Shown: piece by piece, positions 43,869 to 54,614 of the stretch | How the letters are laid out: every line of letters begins with the position of its first letter | How positions within the stretch are numbered: the stretch's first letter is position 1 | Origin: Fulvia fulva | Lineage: Eukaryota; Ascomycota; Dothideomycetes; Mycosphaerellales; Mycosphaerellaceae | Assembly (NCBI RefSeq): GCF_020509005.1 | Contig: NC_063013.1 | Location: 6,448,001-6,512,000, forward strand | Reading direction: 5' to 3' | DNA length: 64,000 bases | The notes under the pieces: generated by a model | Told to the model about the DNA's origin: nothing | Databases searched by the model: none | Seen by the model: the letters and a program-made list of their open reading frames with translations, nothing else | Program-made: the position numbers and the translations under genes

Positions 43869-45622
43869 ATGGTGCCTCACCTGACGACCACGACCACCAC
43901 GACCGAGCGCCGGCGCTCCTACTCGAACAACTTTGCTGCTTCCACGCCGACCAGTTTCAAGTTCCCAGACTTCGATGACCAGGCGATTGAGAGTGAAGGC
44001 GATGACACGATCTCACGTGGACCGAGTCCGAAACCTCTGTACAATGGGCTCCCACCTGGACTGCACTCGAGCGAGCGATGGCCTGCGCGCAAGCAGAGGG
44101 ATCCGGCCAATAGGACTTGGTCATCTTGGGCGAATGGGAGGCTAGGAGGCGGCAGGAAGTCGCGGCAGAAGAGCTTGAGTGAGGCGATTAGGACAGTCAG
44201 AACGAGGAAGGCCAGCGTGAGCGACAGTGCGCGAGAAATTGCGGAGTCGCTCAAAGCACCGGTGTCCTTGCGACTAGTGGTACGTCGGAAGAGGATATGG
44301 TATGTACATAAGGTTTAGGCGCTGACATGTGGCAGGTTCTCTGCGGATTCTGGTATGCGACATCGATCTTGACCAACACTTCGTCCAAGGCCATCTTGAC
44401 TGCTTTGCCGAAACCCGTCACCCTCACGATCATACAATTCCTGCTGGTGTCATTCTGGTGCCTATTCCTGGCATGGGTGGCGAAGCACAATCGTTCCGTT
44501 CGCGACGCCCTGCCCGTCTTGAAGAATGGCATTCGCCGGCCTGATAGAGAGCTGATTATGGCTACCCTACCTCTCACGGCTTTCCAGATCGGCGGCCATA
44601 TCCTTAACTCCGACGCCATGTCAAGGATACCTGTGTCACTGGTGCATACGATCAAGGGACTTTCGCCCCTGATGACCGTGGTGGCATATCGAGTGTTCCT
44701 CGACATCAGATATTCTGTGCCAACCTACCTTTCTCTGGTACCCCTCACGCTTGGAGTCATCTTGGCCTGCTCAGCGAACATCGGAGGCGACTTCATCGGC
44801 CTGACATATGCCTTTGGCAGCGCTGTACTTTTTGTCACGCAAAATATCGTCTCGAAGAAGATCTTCAACGAGGCTGCGAAAGCAGAAGCAGACATGGCGC
44901 CCATCGGTAAAAGGAAGCCTGATAAGCTGAATCTGCTATGCTACTCCTCGGCAATGGCGTTCTTGTTCACATGCCCAATCTGGCTCTGGTCGGAGGGATT
45001 TGCGCTAGCAGCAGACTTTCTCCAGGACGCCTCGATCGACCTGCGCGAAAGACCGGGCTCATTGGATCATGGAGCGTTGGCTGCAGAGTTCATCTTCAAC
45101 GGCACCTTCCACTTTTTGCAGAGTTTGGTCGCCTTTGTCTTGCTCGGCATGACCTCCCCTGTTACGTACTCGGTGGCAAGTTTGATGAAGCGAGTGGTGG
45201 TCATCATGTTTGCTATCGTGTGGTTCGGCAATCCGATGACGAGCGTTCAAGGCTTTGGGTTTGCCCTGACTTTTGTGGGACTGTACCTGTATGATAGGAC
45301 TTCAGACGCCGAGAAGGCAGACAAGCGAGCTCGAGAGCAAGGTGAAAGCAAGGAGCCACTGCTGCCGCTGAATGTTGCGGATGCGAAGAAGAGCGATGGT
45401 CCTACCTTCACGCAGTCGCCCATGAGCGCCGACATCGGGCAGTCGTTCGCAGGGAGAAGTGGCTACATGAACGGCGATCCGAACGGAAGTGGTCCAGGCA
45501 GACCATATGCCAACGGGTCACCGAGCGCTAATGGCGTGCCCATATCGATGCCACCTGGTACCAAGGCCGAAGAGACCTGGAACAAGGGCGATGTAGCAAG
45601 GCAGCACAGCGGCCCTAGGTAG
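43869..45622 (+). CDS. Triose-phosphate-translocator family transporter (Sly41-like)
   Basis: 565 aa in exons 43869-44279 and 44336-45622 (intron GTACGT...CAG). The cytosolic N-terminus (137 aa) is Ser/Arg-rich. About ten hydrophobic helices of the drug/metabolite superfamily follow. TPT-type signatures: LCGFWYATSILTNTSSKAIL, SLVHTIKGLSPLMTVVAYR, FVTQNIVSKKIF, MTSPVTYSVASLMKRVVVI. The C-terminus is a soluble, Gly/Asn/Ser-rich tail. Yeast Sly41 suppresses loss of Ypt1 in ER-Golgi transport. The transported substrate cannot be inferred. Confidence 0.88.
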
Positions 45623-45984
45623 CAAGTATCGACCTCCTTTCCCTGTGCACTCTTGTCTCGTGTTCGACATCAGTCGATGCAGTCTTTAACGTGACATTTG
45701 GCCATACACTCTGAAGTGGCAATAGCAGAATGTGCTGCTTGCATGTGCTGTAGGGCTGAATAGCTCTTGCCTCACTTTGCGAACGGCGCACCTGCATCAG
45801 CGCGCGGCAGCACTGACCATCAGCTTTTTTATCAAAAGCTCTCTGCGGCTTGACAACAACAACAATCAACAATCAACAAGTTCAGACCATCTCTACCGCA
45901 CCACACTGATCACTACACCGCACTAACAACCACGCCACACAAACGCCACTAATACCTCCTCCCGCATCCTACCGCCTCTTCATC
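45623..45984. other. Intergenic; CAA-rich 5' leader of the C2H2 gene
   Basis: 362 bp between tandem plus-strand genes. Positions 45855-45950 are rich in CAA/CAC triplets, a common leader composition in filamentous fungi. Confidence 0.5.
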
Positions 45985-47673
45985 ATGGGGTGCGATCCAC
46001 TCTATGACATGAGAGAGCCTGCCGGTCCTTCTGGCACAGGTGCAAGTGTCACTTTCGAAGCACCGAAGACCTATCAGGAGCGGCACACCGTGAAATGTGA
46101 CAACCCATACCTGCACTGCGAGAAGCTCTTTGCGACCGAGAAGGACATGAAGCATCACAAGCACAACGAGCCAGATCACTTCTTCTGCAAGAAGTGCGAC
46201 AGGATTGACACCAAGAAGCGAGAGGCTGCGCCAAATGCATGCCCACCAAAGAAGCCTGGCCAATTCGACTTCGAGGACTGGGATGCCTTCACAATGCACA
46301 AGGTCGATGCGATGGCGCCGTTCATCGAGGGCCGCCAGAAGCCGACAGACGACAATCCGCCAGCACATATCGCCTGCGAATTCTGTGGTGAAGACTTCAA
46401 GAGCTTCGGTGGCCGCAAGCGCCACCGCCTACACGTGAGTCGCAAGCCATGTGGACTTCGCGTTGAATCATACTGACCGTCTTCAAGGACCACCCAGCAG
46501 ATCAGGATGTCGAGTGTCCAGGTTGCAAGCAACACTTCGTCCGCGCGTACCTCATGATCCGCCACCTTGAGCAGAACCGCTGTCCAAATATCCGACCGCT
46601 CGAGTTTCACCGTCACATCAGCCAGAAGTACATCGTCAGCCAGGTCATGCATGCTCCAGACAAGCTTCTCAAAAGCCTGGCCGCAAACAAGACCGTGGAC
46701 GACAAGAACCCAGGCCGTATCGGTCAAGCTCATCGTGACGAAGATCTAGACCCACTCGACCAAGATGAAGAAGGTGGTGTTTCGTTGCTCGACCAAGCAG
46801 ACGAAGCTCAAATGGGAGGATACAAGCCACTTGTTCCCGAGTCCGACCTCATTGATGTCCACAATCGAGGCGGACCCCCAAGCGCAGCACTCGAGCGCTG
46901 GCCACGACTTCCTGGTCAAGACTTGCCCGATCTGTCCACGTCGATGCGAGGTATGTCAATCAAGACTCCGAGGACCCCAACCCGCCGCGATTCGATCCTC
47001 GGTCGCGAAAAAACCACAGTCACTGCCTCACTGCCCGCGAAACCCATAGCGTGGGGCTCCAAGACATCCGAGAAGCTCTTCCCATACTCCAAGGAGCCCA
47101 AGAAGCAATCGAAGGCGGCTGACTGGAGCGGGATCCTTGCTCAGCGGGAGGCGCAGGCCGCTGCAGAGAACAACACTAGCCTGTGGAAGTCTCGTTGGTG
47201 GGACCCAACCTCACCCGACTACCAAGTCGAGATCTTCTACAATGCGTTCGAAGGGGCGTACTTGTGCCCATTCGAGAGCTGTGAGAAGGACAACCACAGA
47301 TTCGACTCGCCATACGACCTTCACGTACACATGGCTCATGCCCACATCCGCCAAGTCTGGGGCTGTGTTGCCTGTCACAAGAGATTCCCAAGTCCTTCGT
47401 CGCTCGTCGCTCACGCTGAGAGTAGCCGTCGCTGCTACGTGAGGGACAGTGGAAAGTTCAAACAGGTATGTGCTCGTGTGGAGACTTGTAATACGACTGA
47501 GAATCGGCTAACAAAACTTTCAGTTCATCAGCGATATCACCGGTGGCTATCTCAAGGCGAAGGAGATGCCAGTGCCAAAGATCTACCACACCGACGCCGT
47601 CATCAAGAAGGGTCCACAAGTGCAAGGTGTCATGGAGACCAAGTTCATCGGGCAGAATCCTGACGACAACTAA
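45985..47673 (+). CDS. C2H2 zinc-finger protein
   Basis: 525 aa in exons 45985-46434, 46488-47465 and 47524-47673, all phase 0 (introns GTGAGT...AAG and GTATGT...CAG). Zinc-finger-like units: CDNPYLHCEKLFATEKDMKHH, CEFCGEDFKSFGGRKRHRLHD (split by intron 1), CPGCKQHFVRAYLMIRHLEQN, CPFESCEKDNHRFDSPYDLH..H, CVACHKRFPSPSSLVAHAES. The middle is charged and disordered, with RTPTRRDS-like sites. The spread of fingers and the lack of a linker consensus fit either a DNA/RNA-binding or a structural role; exact orthology is not recognised. Confidence 0.85.
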
Positions 47674-47901
47674 GAGAAAGGCAAAAGAGGCACGAAGACA
47701 ATGTGGCATCTTCATGTCTCGTAACGAACAACAACGGCACTCCTCGCGATCTCTCCTGTAGCGAGAGCTGCGGCATGTGCCCCTTTGGACGGGTACTAGG
47801 ACTAGCACAGGAAATAGCAACTGGATGAATGAAAGTTTTCTTGGTTCTGATATCTGCCCATTGCTTCGCCCATTGCGCCTACCCGACCCGCGGCATAACG
47901 C

Positions 47902-48670
47902 TTAAAAATTCCCAGCAGCCTTGTATGACTTTCCTCCAGTCGCTTTGCAGCCCTTGACCACCACGCGATCACCATCAATGCTCTCAGCTCTGACAGCAAC
48001 AGTGTCGCTGCCAGTCCCCGAAGACAGCTCGAAGTAGTTGTAGGGTTGACGTGAAAGGCCAGACTTCCAGGTACTGCCGCCATCTGTGCTGTACTGCAGG
48101 TCTGCCACCGCCTGGGAACTCGGTTAGCTGTGAAAATTATGAGAGATTAGATGTGAGACTGACCTTGTTCGCATTAACGACCTGAGCAGAGAACCAATAG
48201 GCCGACACGCCCTCTTTCATCTTGATCTCGAGCGGGGATGTGATAGGGCAGTCAACATAGTCCCATTCAACATCGATGATCCCCTTGGATGCATCAGCGA
48301 GCTTGACGAAGGCGTCTTGATACAGGTCTAGATGGTTCGTCCCACAGCCTGGGCATTGGTCCGTCACCTTTCAAGACGTCAGCTTCAAGTTCATGCAGCA
48401 CGGGGTTGAGGAACTACACACCATAGCAGTCAAGCTCTTCCCACCGTAGTTTACTTTAACGCATCGACCGCAGGCCTCGCTGCCGTCCCAGTTGCTATCG
48501 GAGAGGGCTGTGCCGTAGACGCCGGAGGGAAGGGTGTAGGTGGAAAAGGAGCACATGCCACCCTGTGTGTTGCCGCCTTAGAAGGTCGCTTGGCCGGAGA
48601 GGGCTGTTGCTGTAGAGGCGAAGGTGAGGGTGAAGGCTGCTAGAGCTGGGAAGGGGGAGTGTGGGTGCAT
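47902..48670 (-). pseudogene. Expansin-like secreted protein with in-frame TAA
   Basis: Exons 48422-48670, 48164-48367, 47902-48111 (introns GTGTGT...AAG and GTCAGT...CAG), 221 codons. Signal peptide at 1-23 (FPALAAFTLTFASTATA). The double-psi beta-barrel domain shows NTQGGMCSF, GSEACGRCVKV and VTDQCPGCGTNHLDL; the C-terminal CBM63-like domain shows WFSAQVVNANK and PYNYFE. Such proteins loosen plant cell-wall polymers. Codon 31 is TAA (48578-48580), between SGQATF and GGNTQGG, where an aromatic residue (usually Tyr) is expected. Frame, splice sites and Cys pattern are otherwise intact, so the lesion would be recent, or the base call is wrong. An ATG at codon 39 would lack the signal peptide. 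Confidence 0.83.
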
Positions 48671-49660
48671 GGTGGGTGGAGGATTAGTAGGGAAGGGGGG
48701 TTGAAGGAGAGACGTCGGATTTTGTAAAAGGAGCGACTAGCACGATGGAACGACAGTGAGTGGGAGGAAGAAGTTGAACAGGACTGTAGCACCCAAGACG
48801 AGACGAGACTCAACCTACATCTTAAACAAATCCAGCCCGCTTTCCACAATCGCCTACACATGCACCGCACAGCACACTACGTAAGGCAGTATGAACAGTG
48901 GACCCGACCGCATGAAGTGAAGTCCCATCCGCCAAGCAAATCACAATGATCAAATAACGGCCCAGGATACAAGCTGTTGTTCGCTATAGCAGAGACAAGT
49001 GTGGAAGCCATGTGGTGTGCTGAGAGTGGGCAGTTTGGATGTCGTCGTTTCATGTTAAGGAGGGCTGGATGCACGAACCAGTTTTGATACGGCCAGAGTG
49101 GATGGACTTTGGTTGTTGGGATTTGAATTGGGATGATGTGTGAGTGGGAGGGCGGTGGTGAGCGTGTGTGCTGGGAGATTGTGCTCTGCGGTGTTGGACC
49201 TGATGGGTATGGGTATGGGTGATGGGAGTGGTGTGGTGACTGGGTCGTTCTTGGTTGCTGTATGTTATGTCCTTGCTTGCTCTTCGAATCTTGGAGGCAC
49301 TGAATCTTCGTGGTAGACGAGCGTTATAGCATAGTGAATAAGCCGTCACCGTTGCACAGTTGATGATTTCGGTCTCCGTGACGCTCATGACATGATGATG
49401 TAGACCGCGAGGAGGAGCACATGGAATTTGGAAGGGCTCTAGACACGGCAGCCACAACCGAAGCCACAAGGGTTTCAAGATCCCTGCTCATCCACGCGAC
49501 GTCCCACGACTGAGCGGCTGCTTCGATCTTTCACAACAGAGACGGCAATGCCTTCGTCAGAAGCAATCAACATGGACGCCATGCACTACATCGATGCGTA
49601 ATGCGCGTGTACCAATCAGCAACAGTGCGTGACTGGACATGAGCCACAGCAGATGCGAAC
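48671..49660. other. Divergent intergenic stretch
   Basis: 990 bp between the expansin-like gene (minus) and the Far11-like gene (plus). A GGGTAT-type short repeat lies at about 49200-49222. No gene recognised. Confidence 0.4.
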
Positions 49661-52600
49661 ATGGATGAGGTTGAGAATCCCGCATTGCCCGCAGCGGGAG
49701 AGTCGAGTCCTACCATAAGACCCGTGGACGAGGAAGTCGAGCCCGCAAATGGAAGTGAAGATGCATTGGCAGTGAAGTCTGGTATAGACACAGTAGAGGC
49801 AGAGGGAATTGTGGTGGATGGATCAGCTGGCGAACAGTTACCAGCAACAAGAGCCATTCCACCAGCACGACCGCCTTTGAAGCGTGACAGCTCGCAGCCT
49901 CCGCCCTCACAACCCCCTCCAGCACCTCCTGCACAGCCCGCAGAGACTGGGGAGTTCCCTCAAGAGCCGCCGGACAGCTTAACCTTGGCTGACCTGAAGA
50001 GGATCCGGAACTCTTTCCCAAATGCCCAGCAAGCGCCAAAACAGCAGCTGCTGGAACATGAGAAGGTCTATGATTTCGATTACCAAGATGCACAATCGTT
50101 TCCAGTCGAGATAGAAGAATGGCTTAGCTACAGCGAGGAGGAGGATACCAAGCTGCGAAGATGCAAAGCAGTGTTCAACGATGAGTGGAGGGCGACGGAA
50201 GATGGCAAGTTTGACTGGCTGGACGTGACTGAGGATGCCAGGAGGTCGTTCATACAGACATGGATCAAGGTGCTGCAAGACAAGCCGAAAGAGCAAGACG
50301 CGAGCAGAGCACTGATGGTGTTGACCTATATCGGACTCGGTGTCTGGGAGGAAACTGCCGGTCGCCAGGAGGGTTGTGCCCTTGAAGATCTGTTCGATAA
50401 CAGCAAGCTGGGCGGATCCAGACTTGACGAGTATGGCTCTTCTAGCTTGCAGGTGCAATGGATAGTTGCCATGGTTGATGCTCTGCATTCATGCGGTAGT
50501 CTGCGGGCTGTGTACGATACGCTGAGACGCGTGTGTGATAACGACTTTCAGACCGCGGCTTCGGACATGTCCCCCCGAAACGAGCCACAAACCCGCAGAA
50601 CAGACGAAAGCCTCGAGCTGTGGTGCAGTCTGACGTTGCTGTATCTGTTCATCGAAGTCGCCAGGACTACAGGAACTAGTGCGACGCTGCGGGACGACAT
50701 CCTCGCGCTCGAGCCGAATCTCCTCAACTATCTCACGCAGATAGTCGCGCGGTTACGGTGGGACGAGTATGCCCCGGTGCCATTGACAAAGATGCTACTG
50801 CTGGCTTGGAAGACCATTCTTGTATCTTTTGGTGGCATCAAAGACGTCGAGCGCGTGAAAGCGTCGTTGACGGAGCATCGCGACGAGAAGGATACTCGCG
50901 GGCAACCACTGATCACTGCATCACCCCTGGACTATCACCTCTTTCGTCAAGAGATCAGCTCAAAGTACCCAGCATATCAACCTCCACCTCCTCTGTTCGC
51001 ATTGGAGCCAGAAAACAACAGCATACTACCTCCACTCAAGCACCGAAGACCAAGCTACGCTGCTGTAAACGAGGCAATGTTTACAGGGGCGCCAACGGTA
51101 GGTACTGGCTCGATCATGCATCAGCCTGTGCACATTGCCACGCCAGCACCATCACCACCACCATCGCCCGCCGGTCCCGGTAAGGCCGGGAAGAAGCAAA
51201 ACTATCAGACGAATCAGATGTTCCCCTTCTTGTACCCACCACTTGATGCAAGTAGCAATGAGCTGGGCGGCAAAGGGAGCACTGAGTTGCAAGATGCTTT
51301 AGTCGGCAGAAGATGGGAAGGGTCTGATGTGCCTACGAGCATCCTCGAAGCAGCTGAACTATTCGCTAAGCGCATGCGGGCAACATGGGCGATGAAACAG
51401 CTTTGGGAAGCACGCGTTGACTTTATGAAGCAAGAGCGAGGATGGGAGAACCCCGAAGATGAGAGCCACCTTCCTGAAGTCGACGACTTTGAGCTGGTGC
51501 CAACACTTGCGCCGGAGGAGACTGTTGAGCAAGGTCAGCCAGTCGCCCAGACTGACGAGCAGAGAAGACTCACCAAAGTGAACGACTACTACCGCGACTC
51601 GCTTCCACACCTGCAAAGTGTGGTTATCGTTCTACTGAAAGCTGTGCTGCAGAATGTTACTGATCTGGTTACTAAGGGTAACGGGCAGAACGGTCTGCAA
51701 GCTGGAATTCAGTTCAACGATACGACGGGCGTTAACGGGACAAAGCCGCTTGAGAACGGCGTCAATGGCCACAGCGACGGCATCGAGAATACGGCAGAAG
51801 AGCTTGATAAGCTCAGATCTCAGGAGATCACCGCGAAGGCCTTGAGTGCGATACTGCTTCTACTGCTGAAATGGTTCAAGGTATCGCACATTCTACAGTA
51901 CGAGTACATGACTCAGCTGCTGCTCGACTCCAACTACGTACCGCTCATTCTGAAGCTCTGGCAGACTCAGGAGATTGGAAGGGCATGTCACTACAAGCTG
52001 GACCGCGACGAGCGAAACTTCTTCTACTTCTGCCAGACCAACTCACGCCATGGCGTGCCCAAGTCGCCCGAAGTCCATACACCCGATGCAGCGGCCGAAG
52101 AGTCGGAAGACGATGCTGCACCACCTCCTATCAAGCTGAAACGAGACGAGCCTCAAGAAAAGCCGGAGTCTCCCATTGCGGACATGCTGGACTTCACCCA
52201 TCCGCCAGAGGTCGATGAGCTCGGGTATCCACAAACACCACTTCCTCCGATCCCCTTGAAAAGCTACTCCTACCGCAACATCTTCAGCGCCATCAACTAC
52301 CTTCGCGTATTGCAGAAGATCACTCGCCGCAAGACCCACCGTGCCCTGCTCCTGGTCAGCTACAAGAGCTCGAACCATCTTAAGAAGACACTCAAGATAC
52401 CCATCCACCCTCTTCGCTACTACACCCTCAAGCTCTTCAAATCTCAAGTCCCCTTCTGTGGCCGCAAATGGCGACAGGGTAATATGAAGATCATCACAGC
52501 CGTCTGGCTTTCCGTCCCAGCTGAGCTTCGGGACGACTGGCTGAGTGGCGGCGGGGGAGGTATGGGTGGTGCTTGCGTGGGAGATGTCGATGGGACTGTG

Positions 52601-52828
52601 GAAGATGCGCTTCCACTAGAGCAGAGTCTGAGGGCGCTGACACATTGGTGGAATGTGAGGAACTTTTCGGATGTTATGGGAGTCGAGAAGGGCATGATTG
52701 AAGAGGAGATGGACTACTTCACCAGAGAGTTGGAGAAGATGGATTGTGTGGTGAGGGATGAGAATATGGCTAATGAGGAGCACGGATTAGGGGACGAAGC
52801 GTGGCAAGGCCCTATTGAGGGATATTGA
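49661..52828 (+). CDS. FAR11: STRIPAK subunit Far11 / HAM-2 (STRIP1/2 homologue)
   Basis: 1055 aa, intronless. Scaffold of the striatin-interacting phosphatase and kinase complex, which in filamentous fungi controls hyphal fusion and fruiting-body development. A Pro-rich disordered start (to about 105) is followed by the N1221-type domain (YDFDYQDAQSFPVEIEEWLSY, WLDVTEDARRSFIQTWIKVL). The DUF3402-type C-terminal half includes FAKRMRATWAMKQLWEAR, ALSAILLLLLKWFKVSHILQ, YEYMTQLLLDSNYVPLILKL, SYRNIFSAINYLRVLQKITR and LHPLRYYTLKLFKSQVPFCG-like blocks. Asn/Gly-rich and acidic linkers separate the halves. Confidence 0.93.
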   Translation: MDEVENPALPAAGESSPTIRPVDEEVEPANGSEDALAVKSGIDTVEAEGIVVDGSAGEQLPATRAIPPARPPLKRDSSQPPPSQPPPAPPAQPAETGEFPQEPPDSLTLADLKRIRNSFPNAQQAPKQQLLEHEKVYDFDYQDAQSFPVEIEEWLSYSEEEDTKLRRCKAVFNDEWRATEDGKFDWLDVTEDARRSFIQTWIKVLQDKPKEQDASRALMVLTYIGLGVWEETAGRQEGCALEDLFDNSKLGGSRLDEYGSSSLQVQWIVAMVDALHSCGSLRAVYDTLRRVCDNDFQTAASDMSPRNEPQTRRTDESLELWCSLTLLYLFIEVARTTGTSATLRDDILALEPNLLNYLTQIVARLRWDEYAPVPLTKMLLLAWKTILVSFGGIKDVERVKASLTEHRDEKDTRGQPLITASPLDYHLFRQEISSKYPAYQPPPPLFALEPENNSILPPLKHRRPSYAAVNEAMFTGAPTVGTGSIMHQPVHIATPAPSPPPSPAGPGKAGKKQNYQTNQMFPFLYPPLDASSNELGGKGSTELQDALVGRRWEGSDVPTSILEAAELFAKRMRATWAMKQLWEARVDFMKQERGWENPEDESHLPEVDDFELVPTLAPEETVEQGQPVAQTDEQRRLTKVNDYYRDSLPHLQSVVIVLLKAVLQNVTDLVTKGNGQNGLQAGIQFNDTTGVNGTKPLENGVNGHSDGIENTAEELDKLRSQEITAKALSAILLLLLKWFKVSHILQYEYMTQLLLDSNYVPLILKLWQTQEIGRACHYKLDRDERNFFYFCQTNSRHGVPKSPEVHTPDAAAEESEDDAAPPPIKLKRDEPQEKPESPIADMLDFTHPPEVDELGYPQTPLPPIPLKSYSYRNIFSAINYLRVLQKITRRKTHRALLLVSYKSSNHLKKTLKIPIHPLRYYTLKLFKSQVPFCGRKWRQGNMKIITAVWLSVPAELRDDWLSGGGGGMGGACVGDVDGTVEDALPLEQSLRALTHWWNVRNFSDVMGVEKGMIEEEMDYFTRELEKMDCVVRDENMANEEHGLGDEAWQGPIEGY

Positions 52829-53048
52829 GATCGCGCGTGGCAGTAGCTTTGCCCGTGATCCGCTGCTAGCCTATGCACGTTACATCTCATGTCGCTCTGC
52901 ATCGTCGCGTCTATCGTCACTTTCTACTGTATCGTAGCCTCCTGACCATTTTGATCGTACCGTTCATCCCTTCACTCCACCTTGTACGCCCTTGGTATCA
53001 TTTTCAAACCACGCCTCCCTCCAATCTCACCTTGCTCTTATCATCGTC

Positions 53049-53826
53049 CTAATTCTCCCCCCACTTCAACTTAAACCTCCCCTCCGCCGTCTTATATCCC
53101 GTCAACTTCGCCACCACCTCCTCCCCCGTCCTCGCCTCCACCATAATCCCTCTGTTCCCCTCACTCACAAACCCACTCTGCACCGCATTCCGCACCCAAC
53201 TCAACAACCCATCATAATACCCCTCCACATTATAAATCACAACCCCCCTCGCATGAATCCCCAGCTGATTCCACGTCACTACCTCCATCAGCTCCTCCAT
53301 CGTCCCGTAGCCTCCAGACAACGCTACGAACCCGCCCCCTACCCCGCTCTCGATGACTTCCCTGGCCATCAGTTGTTTGCGCGTGTGCATGTCTTTGACC
53401 ACGGTGGTGCGGCCGTAGATTTTCTCGTCGATGACGTTCGCGTCCTTGTGCTCGGCGTCGCGCTCGAATTCGAGGAGCGCGCGGGGAATCACGCCGTGGA
53501 CCGATTCGGGGCCGGAGAGGGAGACGAGGGTTTTGGCTATTTCGCCCATGACGCCCGTGGTGCCGCCGCCGTAGACGAGGTGGATGCCGGCTTCGTGCAT
53601 GGCGCGGGCGAGGGCGCGGGCGGCTTCGAGGTGGGAGGGGGATGTGCCCGGGGAGGCGCCGCAGCTGGGAGGGAGGTGTTAGTGGTTGTGGATGGGAAGA
53701 GTGTTGTACTGAGGAGACTTACAATACGCAGACGACGGGTGGCTTTTTGTTTGCTGTTGCGTCGGGTGTGTTGGTGCCGTTGCGTGCGATTGTTTCGCTC
53801 TGTGCTGGGTCGCTGTCGAGTGCCAT
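53049..53826 (-). CDS. LOG-type nucleoside monophosphate phosphoribohydrolase
   Basis: 239 aa in exons 53723-53826 and 53049-53664 (intron GTAAGT...CAG). The splice completes VVCVFCGASPGTSP, the family's N-terminal nucleotide-binding motif. Then HLVYGGGTTGVMGE, RKQLMAREVIESG and GGYGTMEELMEVVTWNQLGIHARGVVIYN follow. The usual PGGxGTxEE has Ser for Pro (LSGGYGT). Catalytic Arg and Glu are present (R in MHTRKQLMA, E in GTMEE). The enzyme releases ribose 5-phosphate from cytokinin or purine nucleotides; fungal LOGs may make cytokinins. The frame is open upstream to 54066 through a pentapeptide repeat, allowing a longer N-terminus. Confidence 0.92.
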
Positions 53827-54614
53827 GGTGGTGGTGTTACTCGTGAAGGTGTCTTTGTAGGTGGTGTTTCTGTAGGTGGTGTCTTTGTAGGTGGTGTTTC
53901 TGTAGGTGGTGTCTTTGTTGGTGGTGTTACTGTAGGTGGTCGTGTGCTTCTGTCGGAGATATGTGTGACAAGAAGAGAAGAAGTAGGAAGATTTCGTACT
54001 ACGGGAACAGGCACGTTTTAAGAGGGTCGAGGAATGAACGGAGCTTAGCTTTGGCATGTGAATCATGCGTACGTGTGATGCATGGTCGACTCAAACTTTG
54101 CGATTGGCTTGTGGCCTTGGTTCTTATGTGAGCCGAATATCATCAGTGAACGTGAGCGGTGGGCCTGTCGGTGTTACGTAGCAGCTGGACATTGGTCTTG
54201 TGGCTTGAGGCTAAGACCATGTATTGCCCTAATAAGGGTGGTGCAGACACACTTCGAGCGGCTTAGTGCCTGGTAGAAGCGGCAAGGCGAGGTGAATGCT
54301 GTTCCGGCGCGTATTCTCATCAAATTGGCAGGCGGGCGGCGGCTAAATGTTGAAGAGACCCCCAGTAATTCCATGACGTGTTTCTCGGCCACGCGATAGC
54401 CGATCTAGTCCCTGACGCTTGACCACACCTGGAGGCTGGAGCATGTGCTGTACGTAACTGCTTGCTACATGTATGCATGATCTTGAAAGCGTGAGCAGCA
54501 TCGGACAAAGAACAAAGGGCATAGTCACCAGCCGCCTGTCATCGATCTCCACCTAGAAAACGATACCTACTACACCTTTGGACTCGCGGGACACCAATCA
54601 CACCGACCGCAGCC
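53827..54614. other. Divergent intergenic stretch, LOG / Rab
   Basis: 788 bp between the LOG start (minus) and the Rab start (plus). Contains the 15-nt minisatellite next to LOG; otherwise no feature recognised. Confidence 0.4.
53849..53940 (-). repeat. 15-nt minisatellite just upstream of the LOG start
   Basis: About six copies of a 15-nt unit alternating between two forms (on plus: GGTGTCTTTGTAGGT and GGTGTTTCTGTAGGT), giving a 30-nt higher-order unit. It is in frame with LOG. On the minus strand it would encode alternating TTYKD and TTYRN pentapeptides in a possible N-terminal extension. Confidence 0.9.
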
